From: Levilactobacillus andaensis
GTDB taxonomy: Bacteria; Bacillota; Bacilli; Lactobacillales; Lactobacillaceae
Assembly: GCF_016861695.1 (NCBI RefSeq)
Contig: NZ_BOLP01000004.1
Location: 62,001-126,000 of the forward strand
DNA: 64,000 nt
Direction of reading: 5' to 3'
The notes under the pieces were generated by a model. It ran no database searches. It was not told the DNA's origin and saw only the letters and a list, made by a program, of their open reading frames with translations. This document shows, piece by piece, positions 45,957-56,925 of the stretch (positions are counted from its first letter, which is position 1; each line of letters starts with the position of its first letter). Made by a program: the position numbers and the translations under genes.

Positions 45957-47102
45957 TTAGTAACTATTAAAGACGTGACTCGAGAACTTCTTGTCGCCAG
46001 TGCTACGTGAAAGGAAGCTCTGAACACCGTCCGTAGAAGATACGGTGATGTCGATTGGTACCCCAGATGGCAAGTACTTTTGTGCCGCAGTTTGTAGGTA
46101 CTGCGTAAAGCTAATGATTTCCGTTTGACTGTAGAATTGCGTCTGAATATTAACGTGCATCCCGGTCAAATTCTTACCGTTGTAATGAGCCTGAGCCGTG
46201 ACACCACTCAGGTTCGGGAAGAAGTTTTGAACTTGCGTCTTGAAGTTGGTAAAGGACGTTTCATCGTTACTGTTTGGACTGCTTGACCCACTCTCGATTG
46301 GGAAGACGTAGTTCTTTTCATCCAAGGCCTTCCAGCTCGACACACTCGTGGCTCCTGCCTTATTCTCGGAATAAGCGATGAAGTCGCCACCGACCAGGCT
46401 ATCGTTAGAAGCCTGACGGTAAATGGCAATCGTGATCGGCACGTTCTTCAAGGCTGACTTCTTGCGTAGCCGTTGGAGAACTGTATTGGCTGCCTTCTTG
46501 GCGTAAGCCTCACCAGTCGCTTTATCGATCTTCGTTTCAAAGGTGGCCCCGTATTGGGTCTTCTTGTAGTAATCCACTGAGTTCACGGCGATACCGATTG
46601 TCACGCCGCCCAAGGTCAGCTTATTGTTCTTTTGGATCATGTAGTCCTGTTCTTCCAGGGCTTGAATGTAAATGGGATTTCGCTTGGTTGCGGAAGTTGA
46701 GCCGTTGCTGACGGGGTTTAACCCGGTCGCATTCGACTTACTCTTCCGGTCTAACCAGTTCTGCACCGTGTTGGCACTCAAATACTGACCTTCTTGGAAG
46801 ACGTACTTCTTCGTCGAATACATCTTCTTAGAGACGTTCAACATCCCATTTTCAAAGCTCTTCAGGTTATACGTGTTCCCTGAATCCTGGCTGTTGGTGA
46901 CCCCACGCGATTTACTCGTCTGGTAGTGGCCACTCTTAATGACCCCTTCATAATCACCATCGCTGCTCTGACCAGTCAACTCGGTAGTTCCATTCTTACT
47001 GTTCCCAGAACTTCCAGACATACTGGAACTACTTAAATTGCCACATGCGGCCAAAAAGAGCGGTACCGCAGCTAACGCAATAAAGGTTCGTAACCGTTTC
47101 AC
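45957..47102 (-). CDS. camS: CamS-family sex-pheromone lipoprotein
   Basis: 381 residues with lipobox LFLAACGN; GTG start at 47102, 9 nt after AGGAGG (a longer frame upstream would put the lipobox too far in). CamS precursor lipoproteins give pheromone-like peptides in enterococci; here it is a conserved surface lipoprotein placed after ligA as in other lactobacilli. Confidence 0.9.
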   Translation of the reverse strand: MKRLRTFIALAAVPLFLAACGNLSSSSMSGSSGNSKNGTTELTGQSSDGDYEGVIKSGHYQTSKSRGVTNSQDSGNTYNLKSFENGMLNVSKKMYSTKKYVFQEGQYLSANTVQNWLDRKSKSNATGLNPVSNGSTSATKRNPIYIQALEEQDYMIQKNNKLTLGGVTIGIAVNSVDYYKKTQYGATFETKIDKATGEAYAKKAANTVLQRLRKKSALKNVPITIAIYRQASNDSLVGGDFIAYSENKAGATSVSSWKALDEKNYVFPIESGSSSPNSNDETSFTNFKTQVQNFFPNLSGVTAQAHYNGKNLTGMHVNIQTQFYSQTEIISFTQYLQTAAQKYLPSGVPIDITVSSTDGVQSFLSRSTGDKKFSSHVFNSY

Positions 47103-47124
47103 GACTTGTTTCCTCCTAAAGTCA

Positions 47125-49170
<2,046 letters not shown>

Positions 49171-49180
49171 TTAACTTTCT

Positions 49181-51436
49181 TTATTCAACACGTTTGATCG
49201 GTGCAAAGGCGGCTAACAACCGCTTAACACCTTGTTCTGGAAAGGCAATGTCTAATTCGGCGTCTTCACCGGTACCGTTGACCTTGACCACCGTACCAAC
49301 GCCCCACTTCTTGTGACTGGCCTTATCGCCAACATTCCAGCTGACCTTTTCAGCACCAGTGCCAGTGGGTTCGCTGACCCGCCCGGTCTTGCCATGGTAT
49401 GGATTCGCCACAGCGCTGGCCGTCCGCCGTGCAAATGGCACGTCGCGCCGACTTGGTGTCAATCCGGACTTGGTTTCACTGTAATCTAAGTGCAGTAACT
49501 CTGGATCAATTTCGGTCACAAATCGAGATTGTGGGTTGGCTTGACGCCGACCGTACAACATCCGGGAGTAAGCATTGGTCAGGTAAAGCTTGGTCTGGGC
49601 ACGCGTGATTCCTACGTAGGCCAACCGGCGTTCTTCTTCGAGTTCGTCGTCTTCCAGCATGGCTCGTGACAACGGGAAGATTCCCTCTTCCAAGCCCATC
49701 AAGAAGATAACGGGGAACTCCAACCCCTTGGCGGCATGCAACGTCATCAAGGTTACTTCAGATGGCTCCTCTTCAACGTCATCCTGTGCGGAAACCAAGG
49801 CCAAGTCAGCTAAGAATTCGACCAACCGGTTGTCCTGGTCCTCGTCGTGGTCAGTATTGTCCCAATCACTATCAAACTTTTGCGTCACGGACAAGAATTC
49901 CTCGATGTTTTCGATTCGTGTCTCGGCCTCGAGGTTCTTGGACGCCTTCAGAGCAGCCATGTAGCCGGTCTGATCCAGCAGTTCATTGGTAATATCGGAA
50001 ACACTCATCGTTGCCGCCTTATCCTGCACAGCCTTCAACGTCATCCCGAATTTTTCCATGGCGTTTCGTATCCGGGCACCCAGATTCGTGGCCAACGCAA
50101 TGTTCTGCGTGGCTTCCAGCTCGGTCCAGCCGTTAAAGTCCGCAAAATCGCGCAACTTTTCAATGCTGGTAGCCCCGATGCCCCGTTTAGGTTCGTTGAT
50201 GATCCGTTCCAGGCTCATGGAGTCGGCTGGATTGGCAATCAACGTCAGGTAAGCCAAGACGTCGCGAATTTCCTTACGATCGTAGAACTTGTGGCCCCCG
50301 ACCATGGTGTAAGGAATGTTGGCCTTAACCAGGGTTTCTTCAATCACCCGCGATTGGGCGTTGGTCCGGTAAAGGATGGCAAAGTCACCATAGTCGTGAT
50401 GGTTCTTTTGGTTCTCCTCTTGAATCTTAGCTACTACGTAATGGGCCTCATCGTTTTCGTTTTGCCCACGATAATAGGAAATCTTTTCACCGTCAGGATT
50501 TTCCGTCCAGAGGTCCTTCTTCTTCCGGTTCACGTTCTTTTGAATCACATCGTTGGCGGCCTTCAAAATAGTCTTGGTTGACCGATAGTTCTGTTCCAAC
50601 AACGTCACGTGCGCGTTAGGATAGTCGTGCTCAAAGTTTAGGATATTTTCCATGTTGGCACCCCGCCAACCATAGATACTTTGGTCCCCATCCCCAACAA
50701 CACAGAGATTGCCATGCTTCTTTGCTAACAAGTTAACCAAAGTGTACTGTGCATCGTTGGTATCTTGGTATTCGTCAACGTGAATGTACTGAAACTTTTC
50801 TTGGTAATAGCCCAGTACCTCTTTGTCCTGATTGAACAGCTTGATGGTCAACATGATCAGGTCATCAAAATCCATCGCTTGATTGGCCAATAGTTCCCGT
50901 TGGTAGCTGTCGTAAACGTCGGCAACCGTTGTTTCAAAGGGATTGCCAGCGGCTTCTTTCATCATCGCTGGCGTCTGTAAGGCGTTCTTCGCGTTAGAAA
51001 TTGCACCCAAAACGGAACGGGGATCGAACTTCTTCACGTCTAAATTCTGCTGTTGCAAGACCCGTTTGACCAGCGTCCGTTGCTCGCCGGGATCGGCAAT
51101 GGTGAAGGCCCGGTTGTAGCCCAGCTTATCCGCGTCTCGCCGTAAAATACGGACACATAAAGCATGGAATGTGGAGACCCAGACATCGTTACCGTCAGGC
51201 CCCAATAATTTAATGACCCGCTCACGCATTTCCTTAGCGGCCTTGTTCGTAAATGTAATGGCCAAAATCCGCCACGGCATCACGTTATTATGTTCGATCA
51301 AGTAGGCGACCCGGTGCGTTAACACTCGGGTCTTCCCACTACCGGCACCTGCCAGCACCAGCAGCGGTCCCTCGGTCTGAAGGACGGCCTCCGTTTGTTT
51401 ATCGTTCATGCCAGTTAACAATTCTTCTCCTGCCAC
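49181..51436 (-). CDS. pcrA: ATP-dependent DNA helicase PcrA
   Basis: 751 residues of UvrD/PcrA superfamily 1: Walker A LAGAGSGKTRVL, DEYQDTN, GDGDQSIYGWRGA, and C-terminal Tudor-like segment (VGDKASHKKWGVGTV). I took GTG 51436, after AGAGGA, giving the usual MAGEELLTGMNDKQ start; the longer frame upstream lacks support. Confidence 0.95.
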   Translation of the reverse strand: MAGEELLTGMNDKQTEAVLQTEGPLLVLAGAGSGKTRVLTHRVAYLIEHNNVMPWRILAITFTNKAAKEMRERVIKLLGPDGNDVWVSTFHALCVRILRRDADKLGYNRAFTIADPGEQRTLVKRVLQQQNLDVKKFDPRSVLGAISNAKNALQTPAMMKEAAGNPFETTVADVYDSYQRELLANQAMDFDDLIMLTIKLFNQDKEVLGYYQEKFQYIHVDEYQDTNDAQYTLVNLLAKKHGNLCVVGDGDQSIYGWRGANMENILNFEHDYPNAHVTLLEQNYRSTKTILKAANDVIQKNVNRKKKDLWTENPDGEKISYYRGQNENDEAHYVVAKIQEENQKNHHDYGDFAILYRTNAQSRVIEETLVKANIPYTMVGGHKFYDRKEIRDVLAYLTLIANPADSMSLERIINEPKRGIGATSIEKLRDFADFNGWTELEATQNIALATNLGARIRNAMEKFGMTLKAVQDKAATMSVSDITNELLDQTGYMAALKASKNLEAETRIENIEEFLSVTQKFDSDWDNTDHDEDQDNRLVEFLADLALVSAQDDVEEEPSEVTLMTLHAAKGLEFPVIFLMGLEEGIFPLSRAMLEDDELEEERRLAYVGITRAQTKLYLTNAYSRMLYGRRQANPQSRFVTEIDPELLHLDYSETKSGLTPSRRDVPFARRTASAVANPYHGKTGRVSEPTGTGAEKVSWNVGDKASHKKWGVGTVVKVNGTGEDAELDIAFPEQGVKRLLAAFAPIKRVE

Positions 51437-51630
51437 CCTGAACACAATCCTCTCTGTAATTAGTCTTGAATAGTATACCAAAAAAACATACGTTCTGCTG
51501 AGACTCCGGTCGATATTTTAAAATTTTACGTGGTGTTCGCCTGCAGCATTGTCGCTCGCAGGCCGCTTGTCATCTGGACGCCCGCTACTGCTGGATTGGC
51601 CAGATAAATAAGTCGTCAACGGATTCTATT

Positions 51631-51678
51631 TACGCATCTACGCATTTACGCATTTACGCATTTACGCATTTACGCATT
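51631..51678. repeat. Tandem 8-nt repeat, six copies
   Basis: TACGCATT repeated five times after a first TACGCATC. It lies between purK-like gene and pcrA. Could be a variable-number tandem repeat. Confidence 0.9.
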
Positions 51679-51747
51679 AAGCTTAACAAATACCCGTCCA
51701 AAATACGATAAACATTCTGATATTCCACCGCTTAAAAGCCACATAAA

Positions 51748-51790
51748 GGGCGCTGTAGAAGGACTCTCACTTGAGAATTCTACAGCGCCC
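51748..51790 (-). terminator. Terminator after the purK-like gene
   Basis: GGGCGCTGTAGAA pairs perfectly with TTCTACAGCGCCC, loop 17 nt. Confidence 0.8.
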
Positions 51791-51812
51791 AGTGTTTCGT
51801 ACTTTATTTAAC

Positions 51813-52958
51813 TTATTCTGCGTTATCCGCGTTTTCCGACCAGATGCCGGTGTCGTCAAGCTGATCCAAAATCGGCTTCACTGACGGCCCCTGAACGGCG
51901 ATGTGCCCCATCGTCTCGTTGTCTTGCTGGTGACGCAGGTGATAGAAGTTGAAGTGCCAGTTGGCCTTCAATTGCCACTGCGTCCGCATGGCGTTCAACT
52001 GACCGGCGGTAAATGAAGCCGTCACGGCTGGCGTCAAAATCTGCGGTTCAGCCAACGGCAAGCCAGCAATGGCCCGCAAGTGTTCGGAGAACTCATCGAC
52101 CGTTGCGGCGGCTGCGAAGACGTAACCCGTTTCACTAGGTGCCGGTACGATTTTTTTCACGTAAATCGCCCCACTACTAGTCAAGTAGAAGGATACCTCG
52201 AAAACACCCACGTAGCTGACGTTCTTAGCGACTTCACTGGCCACCCGATGGATTTCACCGGCAACGGCGTCATCGACCTGTGCGGGCACCCAAGTGCGGA
52301 TAGGCCGGTCGTCAACGGACTGGACCTCCGTAATTGGAAATGCCTGCTGATTGCCGTCTTGATCCCGTGCCACGAGAATCGAATACTCGCGATCATAGGC
52401 AACTTGAGATTCGAGAATGTACGTCCCCCAGTCTAACAAACCGGCGGCCTTCGCGATATCCGTTTGAGTCTTGATGACCAGTTCACGGCCGTGTGACCAT
52501 TCCTTTTGAATGGGCTTTAACACACACGGGTAGCCAATAGAATTGACGGACTGGTAGACGTCATCGAGGTTGATGATGGTGGCATAGGGCGCAATATTCA
52601 CGTTGAGTTGTTCGAAGAAAGCCCGCTCCAACAGCCGGTCTTGCATCATTTCCAACATGTCACTGCCCTGCGGAATCCGGGTAAACTGCGCCAAAAATTT
52701 GATGACATCGGTGCTGACCCGATCCGAGTCGTACACGATAGCCGCACAGCTCTCAGCAAAATGCTGCAGTTTATCGCGGTCCTTCGCTGAACCAACTGCC
52801 TTGAAATCGGCCAATTGTAGCGCTTCGCTCGTTTCATCCGCGCCGTACGCCCCAACGCGCAGCCCCATCTTCCGGGCCGTTGTCACTAACATTGCGGCGT
52901 TGGCACTGCTACCAACCACCCCAATCGTATCTCCAGGATATAAGACCGTGTTCGCCAA
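51813..52958 (-). CDS. PurK-like ATP-grasp protein (divergent)
   Basis: 381 residues with PurK layout: N-terminal preATP-grasp (IGVVGSSANAAMLVTTARKMG), ATP-grasp (GYPCVLKPI) and C-terminal domain. In true PurK the metal/substrate motif reads roughly E-I-A-P-R-P-H-N-S-G-H; here it is KIVPAPSETGYVF, so key Arg and His are lost. It is not near pur genes. It may have another carboxylate-amine substrate. Confidence 0.7.
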   Translation of the reverse strand: MANTVLYPGDTIGVVGSSANAAMLVTTARKMGLRVGAYGADETSEALQLADFKAVGSAKDRDKLQHFAESCAAIVYDSDRVSTDVIKFLAQFTRIPQGSDMLEMMQDRLLERAFFEQLNVNIAPYATIINLDDVYQSVNSIGYPCVLKPIQKEWSHGRELVIKTQTDIAKAAGLLDWGTYILESQVAYDREYSILVARDQDGNQQAFPITEVQSVDDRPIRTWVPAQVDDAVAGEIHRVASEVAKNVSYVGVFEVSFYLTSSGAIYVKKIVPAPSETGYVFAAAATVDEFSEHLRAIAGLPLAEPQILTPAVTASFTAGQLNAMRTQWQLKANWHFNFYHLRHQQDNETMGHIAVQGPSVKPILDQLDDTGIWSENADNAE

Positions 52959-53068
52959 TTTTACTCCCTACTTTCTCGCTTAAAGTTTAATAATCTTTCC
53001 GTTAAACACTGCAATGGTTTACTACTTTCATTTTAAAGTCTTGGCAATAATTAAACAAGTCTAGCATT

Positions 53069-53647
53069 TTATTTATCAGTAGCGAAGATCACCTGGCCAT
53101 CTTCAAATGACGCAATGCTGGCCAACGCTTCGAGTTGAATACCAGCGTCTTCGACCATTTTATGACCCTTTTGGAATCGTTTCTCGATGACGACCCCCAC
53201 ACCGGCCACCTTGATATTAGCGGTGGCCGCGATGTCTAGGAGTCCTTGCACGGCCTGGCCGTTGGCTAAGAAGTCATCGATGATCAACACTTTTTCTTCC
53301 GGCTCCAGGAAACGCCGGTCGATAGAAATATCGTTGTTGACCTGTTTGGTATAGGAATAAACCTTCGCCGTGTATAAGTTATCGGTCAACGTCAAACTCT
53401 TGTGCTTCCGCGCGAAAATCACGGGCACTCCCATGTGCAGCCCCGCCATGACGGCCGGTGCAATGCCGGATGATTCCACCGTCAAAATTTTAGTGATGCC
53501 GGCATCCTTAAACCGCCGCGCAAATTCGGCGCCCAATTCGTCCATCAATTGTGGATCAATCTGGTGGTTCAAAAAGTTATCGACCTTAAGGACGTTGCCG
53601 GGAAGCACAGTCCCGTCTTGACGAATCCGATCCTCTAATAGTTTCAT
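53069..53647 (-). CDS. xpt: Xanthine phosphoribosyltransferase
   Basis: 192 residues; start [23 protein letters not shown] and PRPP motif [13 protein letters not shown]. Salvages xanthine to XMP. I saw no guanine riboswitch upstream; a family B repeat lies there instead. Confidence 0.95.
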   Translation of the reverse strand: MKLLEDRIRQDGTVLPGNVLKVDNFLNHQIDPQLMDELGAEFARRFKDAGITKILTVESSGIAPAVMAGLHMGVPVIFARKHKSLTLTDNLYTAKVYSYTKQVNNDISIDRRFLEPEEKVLIIDDFLANGQAVQGLLDIAATANIKVAGVGVVIEKRFQKGHKMVEDAGIQLEALASIASFEDGQVIFATDK

Positions 53648-53706
53648 TGCAAACGAACCTCCATCTTTGATTCACCTGCCATGTGGTACTTAGCTTTCGC
53701 CTTACC

Positions 53707-53843
53707 GGGCGGTGAGAAATGAGCTGGAACGCTGTGAACACGATTTTGAGCCCAAAGAACAGGTCTCAAAACTCGGTTCTGCCTAACCGAAGTAGACCAC
53801 TTCGCTAAGGCAGTGCCACGGCTGAGCTCATTTCTCACCGCCC
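53707..53843 (+). repeat. Long intergenic hairpin repeat, family B, copy 3
   Basis: Perfect 19-nt arms GGGCGGTGAGAAATGAGCT (53707-53725) and complement at 53825-53843, followed by CTCACGGCT as in copy 1. Inside: CTGGAACGCTGTG, a diverged loop and CGAAGTAGACCACTTCG. Confidence 0.8.
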
Positions 53844-53934
53844 TCACGGCTGACACTGGTTCGTACCAACGCCACCAAATCCCAACTAGTAGTCCGTTCA
53901 TTTACCAGACAACTTTAGCAATTATGACCGACAA

Positions 53935-54125
53935 TCTTCGCCGGAGGAGGCCAAACATGTAGGCCCGTGTCGGTGGCGTTAGTCGGGGAATTTTCCCGGC
54001 TTACGCCACGGGACGTCTTTGGAGACTCGCGGTCTTAGCGCGGCTTCAAAGCGAGGTCAAAGACCGCTTCACAGGCTTTGACCGGTCCCCACCGGCTGGA
54101 ATGTTTGGCAATCGCAAGCGACCGG
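53935..54125 (-). repeat. Long intergenic hairpin repeat, family A, copy 3 (inverted)
   Basis: Reverse complement: ATTGCCAAACATTCCAGCC, GGTGGGGACC, CTCGCTTTGAAGCC, CTCCAAAGACG, ACATGTTTGGCCTCCTCCGGC. Matches the family A skeleton though diverged. Several internal inverted repeats. Confidence 0.6.
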
Positions 54126-54220
54126 TAAGGCGAAAACCAACGACAAAGCAGGTGTTTCTTTTTATTGTACCTGACTGAACCTTAAAAACACAACGGGAAG
54201 CCATCGACATTTACGAATGC

Positions 54221-55129
54221 TTAACCCCACCACAAGCCGAGAGCCTCAGCAACCACCGTGGTCAACGCGAGAATCCCCAAGCTGCGAACGGCGAGAATGA
54301 ACGTTTCCTTTTTGACCTGAACACGAAATAAACCTTGCACATTGCGGTAAATCAGTGGGATACTCAGCAGGGCCAGTAACGACCAGCGCGGCAAGTCACC
54401 GATAGCCACACTGACGATCAGTGACAGGTAACCAAGCACGTAGAAACTGGCAAATAACCAGAGGGCCCCTCGTTTGCCCAAATAATAGACGATGGTCTTG
54501 CGATTTAAATCAAGGTCTTCCTTGGCGTCACAGATATTATTGGCCAGCAGTAAGGCGGCAATTGCGGCAATCGCGATTCCAGACGCTAGTAATACCCGCG
54601 CCATTAACAAACCGGTGAACTGATTTGTTTGATATAGGTTCAGGTAAACGGTAATTAGCATGATCATGTAGCCCATGGTGAAGCCGGCGAAAAATTCCCC
54701 GGTTGGCGTGCCCGATAACGGCTTGGGGCCGCCAGCGTAAAGATAGCCAACTAAAAAACAGAACATCCCCATGATCAGTAGCGGCCAACCGGTCACCCAG
54801 ACTAAATACAACCCGATGACGCCGGCTACCGCTGCCATGCTTACCATCAACGCAAAGATCCGGTGAACGGCCAAGTGGTTGACCCCAATAATATTGGTGT
54901 TTTTCTTCCACTCCGCGGCCTGATTACCGGCTTTCGTGTAATCCTGGTAGTTGTCGTTGATGTCGACGGCCATGTTAAATAGAAGCATCGCCACGAAGAA
55001 TAGAATGGTCACTCCCCAGTTGATGTGTTGAAAGTTGGCTTGGACGAAGATCAGGCCGAGTAAAAATGGCCAGACCGACGCGATTTTTGCTTTAATTTCT
55101 ACTAATTCGAGAAAGATTTGAACAGTCAT
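54221..55129 (-). CDS. menA: UbiA-family prenyltransferase (MenA-like)
   Basis: 302 residues, about eight to nine membrane segments, both Asp-rich UbiA motifs (NMAVDINDNYQDY; NNICDAKEDLDLNRKT). Attaches a polyprenyl chain to 1,4-dihydroxy-2-naphthoate. ATG 55129 follows AGGGGA; a longer upstream frame is not supported. Divergent from the polyprenyl synthase. No other men genes are in view, so DHNA may come from outside. Confidence 0.88.
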   Translation of the reverse strand: MTVQIFLELVEIKAKIASVWPFLLGLIFVQANFQHINWGVTILFFVAMLLFNMAVDINDNYQDYTKAGNQAAEWKKNTNIIGVNHLAVHRIFALMVSMAAVAGVIGLYLVWVTGWPLLIMGMFCFLVGYLYAGGPKPLSGTPTGEFFAGFTMGYMIMLITVYLNLYQTNQFTGLLMARVLLASGIAIAAIAALLLANNICDAKEDLDLNRKTIVYYLGKRGALWLFASFYVLGYLSLIVSVAIGDLPRWSLLALLSIPLIYRNVQGLFRVQVKKETFILAVRSLGILALTTVVAEALGLWWG

Positions 55130-55241
55130 AAGCGTCCCCTTTAAAAGAATTTCTAAACCGATGATAACCTTTATTTGACAACGTTTCCATATATCGGTAA
55201 CATAAAATTTATCGTATACGGACATACTAGTGAGGTGCAAA

Positions 55242-56219
55242 ATGGATCGACAACTTTGGCGGCAATTTCCCCAGGTAGAACCGCAATTAAATGCGTTACA
55301 AAACTACTTAACGGCAGCGATTCAGTTGGATAACCAGCCCATCCACAATAAAATATTAGCGCTCTTAAACTCCGGCGGCAAGCTCCTGCGCCCTGGATAT
55401 TTTTACTTATTTAGTGAGTTCGGCGACCAGGCAACTCCGGAACAACTCCAAGCGGGCGCGGCGGCCTTGGAAATTCTTCACGTGGGCACCCTGATCCACG
55501 ACGATGTGATCGACGAGTCATCCACACGCCGCGGTGTGCGGACGATTCAGATGAAGTATGGCCAGCGTAATGCCATTTATGCCGGCGACTTCATGTTCAC
55601 CGTTTACTTCAATCAGGTGCTAAAGTCTACGGCTGACCGCGATTTGGTTCAGAATCACGTCGATTCCATGCACCAGATTCTCTGGGGAGAACTCCAGCAA
55701 ATGAATCTCAACTATCGAGAGAATACGACGCTAGACGAGTACCTCGCTGAAATCTCGGGTAAGACAGCCGAACTGTTCGCCCTCAGCTGTTATCAAGGAG
55801 CGATGGTGGCCGGTGCCCCACAGACCGTCTCTGACTTAACCCGGGAAATTGGCCTGGCGATTGGTCGGGCCTACCAGATGCTTGATGACATTCTGGACTA
55901 CGCCGGTGATCCCCAAAAGACCAAGAAACCTATTCTGGAAGACCTGCGCTCCGGCGTATACTCCCTGCCCCTCCTCCTAGCGATTCCCAAGGCGCCCCAC
56001 GATTTCCATCGCCTATTGAAGAAACAACACGAGATGACCACCGATGATATTCAGGCCGTCCAAGCGCTGGTGACCCAGCATGACGGTGTCGGTGCGGCCA
56101 GAAAACTCGCAACGGAATGGACAGACAAGGCCCTGACCAACATCGCCCAATTACCAGCTGGCACAACGCGTGATGATTTGACTAAATTAACCACGATGCT
56201 CCTGCGCCGTGATCACTAA
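55242..56219 (+). CDS. Polyprenyl diphosphate synthase (trans-type, menaquinone side chain)
   Basis: 325 residues with both Asp-rich motifs: LIHDDVIDESSTRRG and YQMLDDILDYAGD. Makes the isoprenoid tail for MenA. ATG 55242 is 7 nt after GAGG. Divergent from menA across 112 nt that must hold both promoters. Chain length cannot be read here. Confidence 0.9.
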   Translation: MDRQLWRQFPQVEPQLNALQNYLTAAIQLDNQPIHNKILALLNSGGKLLRPGYFYLFSEFGDQATPEQLQAGAAALEILHVGTLIHDDVIDESSTRRGVRTIQMKYGQRNAIYAGDFMFTVYFNQVLKSTADRDLVQNHVDSMHQILWGELQQMNLNYRENTTLDEYLAEISGKTAELFALSCYQGAMVAGAPQTVSDLTREIGLAIGRAYQMLDDILDYAGDPQKTKKPILEDLRSGVYSLPLLLAIPKAPHDFHRLLKKQHEMTTDDIQAVQALVTQHDGVGAARKLATEWTDKALTNIAQLPAGTTRDDLTKLTTMLLRRDH

Positions 56220-56340
56220 GTTAATCAATTAGCGGGTAACACGATTGGCGGACAGTTTGATTGCCTTTCCGTCGCGTAACAGATATGATGAGAGTTGAAA
56301 AAGGATGCTAACATATTGACACCGTTTCAACCGCACCAAT

Positions 56341-56376
56341 AGCACTTACGGAGTCTACCCGTAAGTGCTATTTTTA
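56341..56376 (+). terminator. Terminator after polyprenyl synthase
   Basis: AGCACTTACGG...CCGTAAGTGCT stem followed by ATTTTT. Confidence 0.88.
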
Positions 56377-56460
56377 TCGCCTAATTCATATATAGATTCT
56401 AATCGACATATTAAAAGGGACCGCCATTCATACCGGTAGTCCCCTGTTTAATCCACTATA

Positions 56461-56685
56461 TTACAAGCCATAACCTTCGAACATAGCAATATCGCTCACC
56501 ACGTCATCAATCGTTTGATGTTGGCTTTCTTGATTCACAAAATCTGTATACCAACTATTAATTGTCTTAGCATACTTGGAAGATAGTTGCTTCGCCTCAG
56601 CCAACGAACAATTGAGTTTGATAACCAACAATTTCTCTATCTCATTTAAAGTTCTCCGATCGGCTGTTTTAAGATTTTTTTGCAT
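56461..56685 (-). CDS. Small hypothetical protein
   Basis: 74 residues; ATG 56685 with perfect AGGAGG 8 nt upstream, so it is likely expressed. Mostly helical, with acidic C-terminus (DDVVSDIAMFEGYGL). No family recognised and no partner gene beside it. Confidence 0.65.
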   Translation of the reverse strand: MQKNLKTADRRTLNEIEKLLVIKLNCSLAEAKQLSSKYAKTINSWYTDFVNQESQHQTIDDVVSDIAMFEGYGL

Positions 56686-56859
56686 AACTACTACCTCCTG
56701 TTAGCCATCATATCATAGTCACATAGGCGTCCATAGCAAATTGACGGTATTACAGGATTGGCTTGAAAACACCTAAACTAGTGAATCGCTTTGCTTTCTA
56801 TTTCACCCCAAATTTGATTTCTCTAAAGACAAGTAGCCCCATAACCAATCACCCAAACA

Positions 56860-56902
56860 AAAGGAAGGCCAACGCCATTCACTCAGCGTTGACCTTCCTT
56901 TT
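56860..56902 (-). terminator. Terminator of cydDC
   Basis: AAGGAAGGCCAACGC pairs with GCGTTGACCTTCCTT (one mismatch), T-rich both sides. Confidence 0.88.
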
Positions 56903-56925
56903 CAACTATAGCATTTCTCTAATCC

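Noticed and set aside
49847-50581. 244-codon plus-strand frame opposite pcrA
   Set aside because: Antisense shadow of pcrA; no ribosome site and codon pattern follows the real gene.
53648-53900. Possible guanine riboswitch before xpt
   Set aside because: The conserved three-way junction loops are missing; the hairpin there is a family B repeat.
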